Source: JASLBX01 sp036374175
Lineage (GTDB): Bacteria; Actinomycetota; Actinomycetes; Jiangellales; Jiangellaceae
Length of the DNA stretch: 64,000 nucleotides
Direction: 5' to 3'
NCBI GenBank assembly: GCA_036374175.1
Contig: DASUUH010000046.1
Location: forward strand, 62,001 to 126,000
Positions 41,557 through 50,529 of the stretch are shown here, piece after piece (within the stretch, counting starts at the first letter, position 1; each line of letters opens with the position of its first letter). The notes below the pieces were generated by a model. The model had not been told where the DNA came from, ran no database searches, and saw nothing but the letters and a program-made list of their open reading frames with translations. A program made the translations under genes and the position numbers.

Positions 41557-44376
41557 TCACTCACCCAGAGTGGCTATCCCCTTCCTGAAGTTCTTGGCCT
41601 TGCCGTCCGGCTGGTAGTTCTGCTCGACATTGCCGGCCGCATCCACCGAGAACCAGTGGACGGTCGTGCCGGCCGGAACCGTCAGCAGTTCACCAGCCTC
41701 GCGGATGCCCGCCGATGCGTACAGCGTCGACGACAGGGTCGGCACGCTGCCGTCAAGCGTGTAGAACACCGCGGCCGGCTCACTCGCCTCGAACTTCATG
41801 TTCACCATGCCCGGCGTCGAGCTCTCGCTGACCACGATCGAGCTTTCCGGCCGGGTGTAGTCGGTGTCGAAGCTTCGCGCCACCCGGAACAGCTCCACCA
41901 GACCGTTGGAGAACTCCATGGTTTCGTTGTGCGCCTCGGTCCAGTTCGGCTGGAACGACGTGCCGACCTCGAAGTTCCACGCGTAGATGCCGTACTTGTA
42001 CCAGAGCATGTCGCCGGAGTTGCCGGCAGCCGAGTACAGCACGTCGCTGATCGGGCCGGTGCGAGCCGGCGTGACCGACAGCCCACGGTGCCGCTTGATC
42101 GCCGTCAGGATCTGGGACGAGGCGCCCCAGAAGAACGACTCCTCGGCCAGCGTCGGACGCGGTGCCGAGATGCGTCCCGGCGTCGCGTACGACCCAGGCG
42201 ACCACATGAAGTAGTTGCCGGAGCTGTGCAGGTTCATGGAGAACTTGATGTTCGGCCGCGATGCCAGCCAGTCGAGATTCTTGTTCTCCGGCTCGGACAG
42301 CTCGCTGGGCCCAGCGAAAACGTCGCTGGTGCAGCTTGTGGACGCCCCGGAGTAGCCATCGAACAGGCTGTACTCGGTGTAGTTGCGGTTGTTGTCCACT
42401 CCCCAGTCATCCCGGGCGTTCAGGTCATAGGCGCCGGTTACCTCGCAGTGCCTGGTCATGCTCCGCCGCTGCCCGTTGTCGTCATAGAACGAGTAGTGGC
42501 CGCCGTCGGGGTTGATAGACGGTGCGATCCAGATGTCCAGGTTGTTGAGTAACTGCTTGGTGGGCCCGTGGTGCGCGTAGTTCCGGAGCAACCGCTCCGC
42601 GGTCTCTATCGTGACCAGCGGCGGGACCCACTCGCGAGCGTGCTCCTGCGCGTAGGCGAGGACGCCCATCTTGGATCCGTCGCGGTGCTTGCCGATCCGG
42701 ATCGCGTACACCGGGTGCGGGTCACGCGACACCGTGTCGGGCGCACTGAGGAAGTCGCTCAGGTTCTGCCGCGGAGTCACGGGGACAACTCCGTTGCCCG
42801 TGCTGCCGCGGTAGGTGTACGCGAACACGAGGCCGCTGGCGGCTGGGTCGTTGTTGATTGCGTCCGCAACCTCGGCCGCTGTACTCGACAACGCTCCGGA
42901 CGAGTTCGTCCCGAGGTTGACGGTGATGTCGTTGCCGTTCACGTCCACGGAGAGTGGCGAATCAGCGACACCTGGGTTGACCGCGGCGATTGTCAGATCG
43001 TTACCGCCCTCGTGTCCCCACGCGAGCGAGTCGACGCCGACCCGGGACGCAATCGGCGCCGGTGGAATCAATGTGCCGGTCGCCGGCAGGCTGTTCTTGA
43101 TGAGCGTTCCGTCGTCCTGCGAGATCATGACCGTCGGGATGGTGATTCCGGACGCACTGCCTCCCGGGCTGAACGGGCTCCCGGGCACATTGTTGACGAT
43201 GACAACGGCCGTCGCGCCCGCGGCCTGGGCGTTCTGCGTCTTCAGTGTGAAATTGCACGCGCCCCGATCGACCAGTGCGATCGATCCGGCCGGGAATCCG
43301 GCCAAGGGCTCGCATCCGTCGGTCGGGTTATCCACGCCGTCGTTCACTACGGCGAACGAACCAGCCAGGCCGTCCTCAGGTAAGCCCGGCCCGTAACCGG
43401 CCGGCCCTGCGAAGCCGTACGCACCTGCTGCCGCCGACGGCGGATCGACTTCCAGCCGGCTTGGCCGGTCGAGCAGTGCCTGGGCGTTGCGACGGTACCC
43501 GTTGGTCTGGTACGGCAGCTCCACGATCTCGGCGAGGTCCGGGAACTCCGCAGCCAGCTGGAGAATCCGGTCATAGAGTTCGGTCGGCGTGAGATAGCTG
43601 GTGATGAAGTCTTCCTCGTAAACGTCACCCTTGAACTCGTCGTCGCCCTCGATCGGCAGCCAGTCGTTGACCTTCGCGACCGCGACGTCGCCGGTTGGGC
43701 TGGTGATGCGGACGTACTCCGGGCGAGTCGACACTGAGGAGGCGCCTCGGTGATACAGGTAGACGCCCGCATCGACGAACCGGGAAATGTTCTGCGTCCC
43801 GCCGGAGCCCATCTCAGTGCCGGGGCCACTGTCCCGTTCCACGACCAGCTGCTGGGACGACGTCTGACCCTGGGCCCACTTGGCCTCGACCGACAGCACC
43901 TGCGCGCCGGTCTGGGTGGTGTAGTAGTCGGCACGGACGATCTTGACGTCCGACACGTCCGGATTTGTTTCGTCGTACGCCGAAGCGGCGAACTGCTCAT
44001 TCTCCGCAACGTGAGCGGCGATCGTAGCGTCGCGCTCGGCGAGTGCGGCCTCCGTGTCCGCGGGACTGAGGACTACGTCGCCGGTCTCGAATCCCATCGC
44101 CTCAAGGGCTTCGACCTCACTCGGCGTGACGACCGCGTGGACCTCGATGCCGTCTTCCAACTCGTGGACCTGGTGGTCCAGGTCGACGCCCGTCGCGACC
44201 AGCTTGTCGAGCTCGTCGCGATCGGCGACGTGCACCTCGACGACACTCGTTTGTTCGTCAGCGGATGGTTCGAGCGTGTTGATCACATCCGTCGACGAGG
44301 CAGGCAGCCCGGCCGAATAGAGGCCGGCGCCAGCCACCGCCAACGTGATGACACCTACTGTGAATCTTCGTCGCAT
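41557..44376 (-). CDS. secreted M14 zinc carboxypeptidase with inserted PA domain
   Basis: 939 aa. Signal peptide ~1-28, prodomain-like region ~40-255. The M14 fold opens at YLTPTELYDRILQLAAEFPD (~261-280) and NGYRRNAQALL, is interrupted by a protease-associated domain (~310-440: LVDRGACNFTLKTQNAQAAG) and a further beta-rich segment (~448-535), and resumes at VYAIRIGKHRDG. Zinc ligands: HARE (His579, Glu582) and His in NLHSSG; catalytic Glu in WNFEVGTS. The C-terminus has a chitobiase-like FN3-type domain (VFYTLDGSVPTLSSTLY). ATG has GGAGGGA upstream. Extracellular peptidase for nutrition or wall turnover. Confidence 0.94.
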   Translation of the reverse strand: MRRRFTVGVITLAVAGAGLYSAGLPASSTDVINTLEPSADEQTSVVEVHVADRDELDKLVATGVDLDHQVHELEDGIEVHAVVTPSEVEALEAMGFETGDVVLSPADTEAALAERDATIAAHVAENEQFAASAYDETNPDVSDVKIVRADYYTTQTGAQVLSVEAKWAQGQTSSQQLVVERDSGPGTEMGSGGTQNISRFVDAGVYLYHRGASSVSTRPEYVRITSPTGDVAVAKVNDWLPIEGDDEFKGDVYEEDFITSYLTPTELYDRILQLAAEFPDLAEIVELPYQTNGYRRNAQALLDRPSRLEVDPPSAAAGAYGFAGPAGYGPGLPEDGLAGSFAVVNDGVDNPTDGCEPLAGFPAGSIALVDRGACNFTLKTQNAQAAGATAVVIVNNVPGSPFSPGGSASGITIPTVMISQDDGTLIKNSLPATGTLIPPAPIASRVGVDSLAWGHEGGNDLTIAAVNPGVADSPLSVDVNGNDITVNLGTNSSGALSSTAAEVADAINNDPAASGLVFAYTYRGSTGNGVVPVTPRQNLSDFLSAPDTVSRDPHPVYAIRIGKHRDGSKMGVLAYAQEHAREWVPPLVTIETAERLLRNYAHHGPTKQLLNNLDIWIAPSINPDGGHYSFYDDNGQRRSMTRHCEVTGAYDLNARDDWGVDNNRNYTEYSLFDGYSGASTSCTSDVFAGPSELSEPENKNLDWLASRPNIKFSMNLHSSGNYFMWSPGSYATPGRISAPRPTLAEESFFWGASSQILTAIKRHRGLSVTPARTGPISDVLYSAAGNSGDMLWYKYGIYAWNFEVGTSFQPNWTEAHNETMEFSNGLVELFRVARSFDTDYTRPESSIVVSESSTPGMVNMKFEASEPAAVFYTLDGSVPTLSSTLYASAGIREAGELLTVPAGTTVHWFSVDAAGNVEQNYQPDGKAKNFRKGIATLGE

Positions 44377-44548
44377 GCCGTTCCCTCCGGTATCTGCCGC
44401 GCAGCATCGACCCAGGCGTAGAGCCTGTTACCTGGTGGAGGCTAGGGCGGCGGAAAAGGGGGGTCACTGAACATCTGCACCGAGTTTCTGCCGTCCGGTG
44501 CGGCATTTGTCGAAGATGAGGACAAGTGCCTTAACAGATACGCGTGAG

Positions 44549-45775
44549 CTAGAAGATCTCCAGCGTGACTGGCGCGCGGTGCCACCCGAAGGCAGCCGAG
44601 GCCTCGTAGAGAGCTCCCTGCCGGTGCTCGGTCACCCGACCGGCTGCTGCCAGCGACAACAAGGACGTGCCAGCCAGATACGCCGCGCCGAGCGTGCGGA
44701 CGTCAAGCGACAGGTCGGGCATGGCGTCGGTACGTTCGCATTTCGCGGAGGACGTGCCGCCAGCTAGGTGCCAGCGGCCCGAATTGTCTGGCAGCAGGTC
44801 GTCAGCCACCTCGAGCACGATGTCGATCTCAGCGGCGTACCGCCGTGCCGCCAGGGCGGCGGGCACGTCTACAATCCGCACCCACAAGCTCGGAGACATC
44901 GAGGCGGCAAGGCCGCTGGCATTCGTCACCAGGTGCGCCAACGGTTCGTCGGCCGCGCCGAACATGTACTGAACCGTCCGGGTGAGGTCGATGGATAGCA
45001 GGAAGCGCCACAGCGCCGCATACGCTTCGGGGCTCTCCGCGACCACCTCGTTGACCGACACCTCGCCGGACGGCCCCGTGTCGCCCCATCCGCCCTTGAC
45101 TCGCCAGAGGGCGTAGCCATCGACGCGGCCGTCCACCTCATACAGCACCCCACGCAGCGCGGTCATGCCTCGGCGGCGCGGCTTGGGGTCGGCGGTCAGG
45201 TGCTCCCACCACCGTCCGGGCCGGCTCGAGTAACCCGGCCGCGACAGGCGAACCCGCTCGTAGACAGCCGCTAGCTCATCGCGGCTGGTACTCGGAACGA
45301 CCTGACGCAACCGGCCGTGGGCGGGTTCGCCGGGCAGCGACGTCTCCAACTTCGCGATCTTGTACGAGACGTGCCACGCGCCCAGTCCATACCCGAACCG
45401 GCCGTAGATCGGATCCTCACTTGCCCACAGGACGGCGAACGGTTCGGAGCCGCGGTTCCGGATTGCCTCGAGCTGGGCCGTCATGATCCGTCGCAGCAAT
45501 CCGCGGCGGCGGTGCGTGGCCGCAACGCCCACCGCGGTAACGTGCGCTGTCGGCACCACTGCGCCCGGCACGCTCATCTCACGCGTCAGCACGCCACCGG
45601 TTGCCACCAGCCGGTCGCCGTCGGCTACGACATGGGTCCGGTCTGGTTCGAAGACCATCCGCTCGACGTCGAGCACTTCGTCGTGGGCATCGTCGAGGAA
45701 CGCTCCGGAGAGGAGCTCGCCCAGTTGACCGAAATCGTCGTCACGGGCGATACGGAGTTCGAGGTCGTCTGTCAC
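44549..45775 (-). CDS. Eis-like GNAT N-acetyltransferase
   Basis: 408 aa. Tripartite Eis pattern: N-terminal GNAT (~1-140) with VGVAATHRRRGLLRRIM (acetyl-CoA loop) and DPIYGRFGYGLG, a central domain with RPGRWWEHLTADP, and a C-terminal SCP2-like domain (~300-408) ending in the free carboxylate GWHRAPVTLEIF, typical of Eis. These enzymes acetylate aminoglycosides or lysines in mycobacteria; the substrate here is unknown. The first 10 codons of the longer frame are dropped in favour of GTG 45775. Confidence 0.92.
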   Translation of the reverse strand: MTDDLELRIARDDDFGQLGELLSGAFLDDAHDEVLDVERMVFEPDRTHVVADGDRLVATGGVLTREMSVPGAVVPTAHVTAVGVAATHRRRGLLRRIMTAQLEAIRNRGSEPFAVLWASEDPIYGRFGYGLGAWHVSYKIAKLETSLPGEPAHGRLRQVVPSTSRDELAAVYERVRLSRPGYSSRPGRWWEHLTADPKPRRRGMTALRGVLYEVDGRVDGYALWRVKGGWGDTGPSGEVSVNEVVAESPEAYAALWRFLLSIDLTRTVQYMFGAADEPLAHLVTNASGLAASMSPSLWVRIVDVPAALAARRYAAEIDIVLEVADDLLPDNSGRWHLAGGTSSAKCERTDAMPDLSLDVRTLGAAYLAGTSLLSLAAAGRVTEHRQGALYEASAAFGWHRAPVTLEIF

Positions 45776-45829
45776 CCGTCTTATGTAACTGGCAGCGGCC
45801 AGCAATGGCTATCGGTTTTCAGTGTCTTC

Positions 45830-46570
45830 TCAGGGCGCCAGCCTGTGATGCACCCATACGTTCGGCTCGACGTACACCGCGTAGCCGTGCTCGGGGTCGC
45901 ATTGCACCGGAACCAGGGCATCCGGCACGTACACCGGGCCCGCCGTGTCAAACGGCCGGCCGGTCCACTCCCGCCACTCGGCTAACGTCCCCGCAATCGT
46001 CATCGAGGTCTCGGCGGGACGGATGATCCGGCCGCCGGCACGCACATGGACGCGGAGCCACGGGTCGTAGGGCAGACCATCGTCTCGGGTCCGGAACGCG
46101 TAGGACCCGATCGGCTCGTCGGGAAAGGACGGCTTTCCATTGGGCCGCACCGGAGCGAGCAGATCGCTAAAACCGAGGCGCGCGATGTTGTTGCGCATCG
46201 CCTCCAGCATCTGAGCGGCCAGGCCGGTGCCTCGCCGCGCTACCTGAACTGCGATCTCGATAGCGGACGCAATCGTTGGGACCGCCCCCGAAAACCGGGT
46301 CAAGCAGAACTGCTGGACCACCCAGTCCCAGCCGCCCGCCGGTAGGTCGGTCTGCAGGTCGCCGTCCCATGCAAACGGCGCGCTGAACGAACGTGCGACG
46401 ACCTCGTCACCGTCAAGAGCCAGCATCACGTACTCCGGGAAAGCGGCCACTACGTCCGCGTAATAGACGTCGGAGATCGGATCCATCGTCATGAACGTGG
46501 GCCACACCGATGGGAAGTCGTAGACGCGCTCGGCGAGCGCCGGCTCTTCTGCGAGGGCAACGATGCGCAC
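45830..46570 (-). CDS. GNAT-like N-acetyltransferase
   Basis: 246 aa. GNAT elements: EYVMLALDGDEVVARSFSAPF (split: EYVMLALDGDEVV and ARSFSAPF), IEIAVQVARRGTGLAAQMLEA (acetyl-CoA-binding loop RRGTGLA, ~115-130) and a long C-terminal beta region with WREWTGRPFD. The family is common in actinobacteria as a putative acyltransferase of unknown substrate. GTG 46570 is predicted leaderless (TAGTGT, 7 nt); the frame extending to 46750 overlaps the NUDIX gene and is rejected. Confidence 0.85.
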   Translation of the reverse strand: MRIVALAEEPALAERVYDFPSVWPTFMTMDPISDVYYADVVAAFPEYVMLALDGDEVVARSFSAPFAWDGDLQTDLPAGGWDWVVQQFCLTRFSGAVPTIASAIEIAVQVARRGTGLAAQMLEAMRNNIARLGFSDLLAPVRPNGKPSFPDEPIGSYAFRTRDDGLPYDPWLRVHVRAGGRIIRPAETSMTIAGTLAEWREWTGRPFDTAGPVYVPDALVPVQCDPEHGYAVYVEPNVWVHHRLAP

Positions 46571-46577
46571 GGCTGCG

Positions 46578-46583
46578 ACACTA
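46578..46583 (-). promoter_or_regulatory. -10 hexamer TAGTGT for the leaderless GNAT mRNA
   Basis: Minus-strand TAGTGT, then 7 nt, then GTG 46570. Confidence 0.5.
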
Positions 46584-46610
46584 ACAATCGGATCGACATC
46601 CGCGCGTGTT

Positions 46611-47027
46611 CTACCCGATGCTGAAGTATTCCTCCAGGGCACGGACCGCTGCCACATCCGCAGGCAGCCACGCGACGGACAGCCATTCCCCGGTGGGCAA
46701 CCAGCGCAACTCGTCGTGATCTTCCAACGGGGACGGCTCGCCGTCCACAATCCTGGCCAGCCACAGCCGCATCGTCGCCGTCCCGGTCAATGGCCACGCC
46801 GCCGCGCCGTCCGGCGTGACCTCGGGACCCAACTCGGCGGTCACACCTAACTCTTCGTCCAGCTCGCGGTGCAACGCCGCAATCACGTCTTCGTCCGGCT
46901 CGACTTTCCCACCGGGAAACTCCCAGAAGCCGGCAACCTCTGACGGCGCGCTCCGGCGCGCGGCGAGCAACCGCCGCGGATGGTCGAAATCGTCGACAAC
47001 GGCTGCGGCAACCACCAGGATCGGCAC
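46611..47027 (-). CDS. NUDIX hydrolase (MutT type)
   Basis: 138 aa. The NUDIX box is intact: GGKVEPDEDVIAALHRELDEELGV written as GGKVEPDEDVIAALHREL and DEELGV (~39-62). The N-terminus ILVVAAAVVDD and WEFPGGK are typical of MutT/8-oxo-(d)GTP diphosphatases, with a role in nucleotide-pool sanitation. GTG 47027 is predicted leaderless (TAGTCT at 47034). Confidence 0.92.
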   Translation of the reverse strand: MPILVVAAAVVDDFDHPRRLLAARRSAPSEVAGFWEFPGGKVEPDEDVIAALHRELDEELGVTAELGPEVTPDGAAAWPLTGTATMRLWLARIVDGEPSPLEDHDELRWLPTGEWLSVAWLPADVAAVRALEEYFSIG

Positions 47028-47033
47028 CGGGCG

Positions 47034-47039
47034 AGACTA
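47034..47039 (-). promoter_or_regulatory. -10 hexamer TAGTCT for the leaderless NUDIX mRNA
   Basis: Minus-strand TAGTCT, then 6 nt, then GTG 47027. Confidence 0.5.
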
Positions 47040-47070
47040 GCGCCGTCGGCGCCACAATGTCGTCGGGTGG

Positions 47071-47907
47071 TCAGGGCTTGCGCGCGACGCTTGCCCAGCC
47101 GTACACGCTGTTCACGTCAACGTCCTCGGCGCCCGGATCAGGCCGCCAGCCAAGGATCGGCACAACTCCCGGCTCGACGAGCTCCAGGCCGGTGGAGAAC
47201 CGCTCGACGTCGGCCCGGCTGCGGGGCACGTACGGGATGCCTCCCTGCTCCGCGGCACCGGCGAGGGCGGACATCCCGCTCTGGTCGAAGTCAGCTGAGG
47301 GGTGGGTGAGCGTGAGGTAACTGCCGGATGGTAGCCCCTCGAGCAACGTGGCGACGATCTCGTACGGCTTCTCGTCATCGTGCAGATGCATGAGGATTCC
47401 CACCAGCATCAGCGCTACGGGCTGGGTGAGATCAATGGTGCTCCGCAGCGTCGGGTCGGCCAAGATGGCTTCCGGCTCGCGAAGATCAGCTTGAATGAAC
47501 GCCGTTTCACCCGCTGAAGTGATCGACATCAACGCTCGGGCGTGGGCCAGGACAATCGGATCGTTGTCGACATACACCACTCGGGTCTCAGGGGCTATGC
47601 GCTGCGCAACCTCATGGACGTTGTTGGCCGACGGGATACCTGTGCCGATGTCCAGGAACTGCCGGATGCCGGCCTCGGCGACCAAGAACTCCACGGCACG
47701 GGCGAGGAATTCGCGCTGCGCCCGCACCATGCGCGGTAGTGCGGGAACGGCTTGCATGAGTGCACCACCGACGGCGCGGTCGGGGGCGAAGTTGTCCTTG
47801 CCGCCTAACAGGTAGTCGTATACGCGTGCGGACTGCGGCACCGTCGTGTCGATCTCGACACGTTCTGCCGTCGAGCCAGAATCCTGGGACCGGTCACCGC
47901 TCTGCAT
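47071..47907 (-). CDS. S-adenosyl methyltransferase (DUF574/Methyltransf_19 family)
   Basis: 278 aa. The family signature SARVYDYLLGGKDNFAPDR (~26-44) is followed by a Rossmann SAM-binding site FLDIGTGIPSANNVHEVA (~84-101), VVYVDNDPIVLAHARAL (~110) and PVALMLVGILMHLHD (~165). This family is greatly expanded in actinomycetes; substrates are unknown. ATG is preceded by AGGAGG. Monocistronic. Confidence 0.93.
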   Translation of the reverse strand: MQSGDRSQDSGSTAERVEIDTTVPQSARVYDYLLGGKDNFAPDRAVGGALMQAVPALPRMVRAQREFLARAVEFLVAEAGIRQFLDIGTGIPSANNVHEVAQRIAPETRVVYVDNDPIVLAHARALMSITSAGETAFIQADLREPEAILADPTLRSTIDLTQPVALMLVGILMHLHDDEKPYEIVATLLEGLPSGSYLTLTHPSADFDQSGMSALAGAAEQGGIPYVPRSRADVERFSTGLELVEPGVVPILGWRPDPGAEDVDVNSVYGWASVARKP

Positions 47908-47997
47908 TTGATCCTCCTGGTACCGCCCGCCTGACGTGCATCGGTTCGACAGACTAATGCATACCGGCCGTCACGAGCGCCGCTGGCCAAGCTGCAC

Positions 47998-48336
47998 TTA
48001 CTTGGACTTGGCAGGCAACGAACGCGCATAGGCAACGCCACGTGCGACCCACTGATCTAGCTCTTCTGCAGTGCGGACGGCCGCGGTGTCGATGCGGAGC
48101 CAACCGCGCATCGGCCGCCCGCCCATGACCATGGGGGTTACGAGCGCACCATCGATCAGCGAGTCGGCTTCCTCGGGATTCACCCGAACGAGCATCCCGC
48201 CCTGCCCGCTGGCAGCGACCGCCATATTGCCGCCGATCAGAAACGCCAGCCCGCCGAACATTCGCTGCTCCCTGACGTCTTCGTCGACGTCGAGCAGTTC
48301 GCGGATGCGTTGGGCCAAATCGTGGTCATACGCCAT
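47998..48336 (-). CDS. TfoX N-terminal domain protein
   Basis: 112 aa. The TfoX_N pattern is visible: EQRMFGGLAFLIGGNMAVAA (~24-43), LVRVNPEEADSL, GRPMRGWLRID and a C-terminal WVARGVAYARSLP. Stand-alone N-domains of this type occur widely in actinobacteria with no known role; they are not evidence for competence. ATG 48336 is preferred to the longer frame; GATAAT sits 6 nt upstream of it and may be a -10. Confidence 0.9.
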   Translation of the reverse strand: MAYDHDLAQRIRELLDVDEDVREQRMFGGLAFLIGGNMAVAASGQGGMLVRVNPEEADSLIDGALVTPMVMGGRPMRGWLRIDTAAVRTAEELDQWVARGVAYARSLPAKSK

Positions 48337-48598
48337 GGCCGGATTATCCACACCCGCACTGACAATCCCGCCTCCGTTGTATGTAAGGGCGTAAGGCAAA
48401 CCGGCGCGCTCGATTCGTCCGGCCTCTCTGAAGGTCGAGGTGGTCTCGCATAGGCTGCTCGGCATGCCAACCACCGGCACCGTGTTGCCGCATTACAGGC
48501 ACGGGTGGTGTTGAGGTCACTGACCGCGCATCCGGCAAGGGGTCGGTGCGGCGGATGAAGGATTTCGAGGCCGAGCTGCGCAGCTCAGGAGCGGACCG

Positions 48599-48982
48599 AT
48601 GCCACCTGATCCCAACATTCCCGAGGCGTTCGACGTCTACACGGTCGTGGTCCTGCGGCGGCCGGCCGATGCGCCGGAGATGACGGAGGATGAGCTCGAA
48701 GCGCTCCAGGCACGCCACCTCGCCTACCGCGCCGAGCTCAGGCGACAGGGCGCGGTGGTGGTGAACGGGCCGTTCGACGACCAGAGCAACCCGTCGTATC
48801 GCGGGATGTCCATCTTCGCCTGCGACGCTGCCGAGGCCGCACGACTGTCGGACGGCGACCCATCTGTGATGGCCGGTCGGCTCGCCTTTGACGTGATGGA
48901 ATGGTGGGTCCGCGCCGGCTCGCTCGCCTTCCCGCTCAGCGACCGCCCAGTCGGCAACCGCCGCTCGATGACCAACGACTGA
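48599..48982 (+). CDS. YciI-like (YCII-related) protein
   Basis: 127 aa. DVYTVVVLRRPADAPEM, HLAYRAELRRQGAVVVNGPF and PSVMAGRLAFDVMEWWV fit the small ferredoxin-like YCII fold with its conserved His and Asp. AGGAG lies 8 nt before ATG 48599. Enzymatic function unknown. Its 3' end is 38 nt from the 3' end of the tRNA gene on the other strand. Confidence 0.85.
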   Translation: MPPDPNIPEAFDVYTVVVLRRPADAPEMTEDELEALQARHLAYRAELRRQGAVVVNGPFDDQSNPSYRGMSIFACDAAEAARLSDGDPSVMAGRLAFDVMEWWVRAGSLAFPLSDRPVGNRRSMTND

Positions 48983-49020
48983 TACGCGGTCCGGGGTCTC
49001 CTATGTCCTGAGAGATCACA

Positions 49021-49107
49021 TGGTGCGCGAGGGGGGAGTTGAACCCCCACGTCCTTGCGGACACACGGACCTGAACCGTGCGCGTCTGCCTGTTCCGCCA
49101 CTCGCGC
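49021..49107 (-). tRNA. tRNA-Leu (CAG)
   Basis: Read on the minus strand, the 5' acceptor GCGCGAG (49107-49101) pairs with CTCGCGC next to the 3' end. The discriminator is A and the CCA is encoded (49021-49023). The anticodon CAG is at 49073-49071 in the loop TTCAGGT. A long variable arm (GTGTCCGCAAGGAC) makes it a class II tRNA, and the T arm has GGTTCAACTCC. A leucine tRNA next to fhaA is the same neighbour as in mycobacteria. Confidence 0.97.
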
Positions 49108-49301
49108 ATGCCAACGCCTGCCCGGCGCAGCCGAACTAGGTTAACACGCGTGGGAACGTAGTCTGACAACCGAACCCGCGCCTCATATGTCCCCGTGTGG
49201 CACATCACCTGGTTAACATCGGTGCGGACGCCCGCAGGGCTCGGAGTGTACGTGTGCGGGCAGATATCCGACGACGAACGGAACGGGGAAGGGAGCTGGC
49301 C

Positions 49302-50021
49302 ATGAGCGTCTTGCGGCGCTTCGAGGCGCGCCTCGAAGGCATCGTGACCGGCGCCTTCAGCAAGGCGTTCCGCGCGGAGGTTCAGCCGGTCGAGATCGCC
49401 GCCGCTCTGCAGCGTGAACTCGACAACAATGCGCAGATCGTCACGCGTGAGCGATCTCTTGTTCCCAACGACTTCGTGATCGAACTCGGAGGCCACGACT
49501 ACAACCGGCTCGCCCCGTACACCGGCACGCTGGCGCATGAGTTGGTCGACCTGGTGCGCGAGCATGCCGAGTTGCAGCGGTTCGCCTTCACCGGTCCGGT
49601 CAACGTCGCGTTCGAGCAGCACGATGATCTGGGCACTGGACAGTTCCAGGTTCGTAGCCAAGTCAAGGCCGGCGTCGACCGTGGAGCGTCCTACGTCCCC
49701 ACTGAAACGACCGAGCGCAGCGCCGTCGCGTATCTGGTCATCAACGGCACTCAGCATCCGGTCGTGCCGCCGGGGCTCGTCCTCGGCCGTGGGAGTGAGT
49801 GCGATCTGCGCATTGACGATCCCGGTGTTTCCCGGCGCCATGCCGAGATTCGCGTGCACGGCTCGGGCCCGGACGCACAGCTGATGATGGTGGACCTCGG
49901 TTCGACCAACGGCACTGTGGTGGACGGAGTGCGGGCCGCCCAGGCGCCGCTTGCTGATGGATCCCGTATTGTGCTCGGTTCAACCGTTGTGGACGTTCAT
50001 CGACGGGCGGCGCGACGCTGA
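49302..50021 (+). CDS. fhaA: FHA domain protein FhaA (DUF3662-FHA)
   Basis: 239 aa. The N-terminal DUF3662 domain (~1-115) starts VLRRFEARLEGIVTGAFSKAF and the C-terminal FHA domain (~145-235) has VLGRGSECDLRIDDPGVSRRHAEI and DLGSTNGTVVDG (quoted in parts: GRGSECDLRIDD, VSRRHAEI). FHA domains bind phosphothreonine; in mycobacteria FhaA binds phosphorylated MviN/MurJ-like partners and the PknB system. The linker is shorter than in mycobacterial FhaA. ATG 49302 has GGGAG upstream. First gene of the fhaA-pknB cluster. Confidence 0.95.
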   Translation: MSVLRRFEARLEGIVTGAFSKAFRAEVQPVEIAAALQRELDNNAQIVTRERSLVPNDFVIELGGHDYNRLAPYTGTLAHELVDLVREHAELQRFAFTGPVNVAFEQHDDLGTGQFQVRSQVKAGVDRGASYVPTETTERSAVAYLVINGTQHPVVPPGLVLGRGSECDLRIDDPGVSRRHAEIRVHGSGPDAQLMMVDLGSTNGTVVDGVRAAQAPLADGSRIVLGSTVVDVHRRAARR

Positions 50022-50066
50022 GGCAGGTCCACAACCCGGTGAGACGAGGATGGTTGGGGTGAACCG

Positions 50067-50522
50067 GTGTCCGAGCTGACACTCACGGTCATCAAGCTTG
50101 GTTTTCTCGCCATGCTGTGGCTGCTGGTGATCTCGGCGACATCGGCGATGCGCGCCGACCTGTTCGGCGTCCGACCGGCCAAGCCGGCCCCGGCGCAGCG
50201 AACCACACGCAAGGCCAAGGCTCCCCGCGGCGCACCGACCAAGGTCGTCATCGTGGACGGGCCAGAGCGCGGCCGTGCCGTCCCGCTAACCGGAGCGCCT
50301 GTAACGTTCGGCCGGGGTAGCGAGTGCACCGTTCCGCTGTCCGATGAGTACGTCTCGACCAATCACGCTCGTTTGTTGTTCCACGACGGGCAGTGGTACG
50401 TCGAAGATCTTGGTTCGACCAATGGCACCTACATCGGCAGTGAGCGTCTGACGCGCAGCGTCCCAGTAGGTGCGCGGTCGCGGGTACGGCTCGGCAAGAC
50501 CGTCATCGAACTCCGGAAGTAG
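50067..50522 (+). CDS. fhaB: FHA domain protein FhaB (FipA-type, membrane-anchored)
   Basis: 151 aa. One N-terminal membrane helix (LTVIKLGFLAMLWLLVI, ~4-22), a basic linker (~38-55) and an FHA domain (~60-150) with FGRGSECTVPLSDEYVSTNH (quoted FGRGSECTVPLSD, YVSTNH) and LGSTNGTYIG. In mycobacteria the homologue links PknA signalling to FtsZ/FtsQ. GTG start; pstP follows after 7 nt. Confidence 0.95.
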   Translation: MSELTLTVIKLGFLAMLWLLVISATSAMRADLFGVRPAKPAPAQRTTRKAKAPRGAPTKVVIVDGPERGRAVPLTGAPVTFGRGSECTVPLSDEYVSTNHARLLFHDGQWYVEDLGSTNGTYIGSERLTRSVPVGARSRVRLGKTVIELRK

Positions 50523-50529
50523 CGCTGAG

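Noticed and set aside
47998..48336. TfoX domain as a sign of natural competence
   Set aside because: Only the N-terminal domain is present and such stand-alone proteins are common in actinobacteria without competence genes; no com genes are near.
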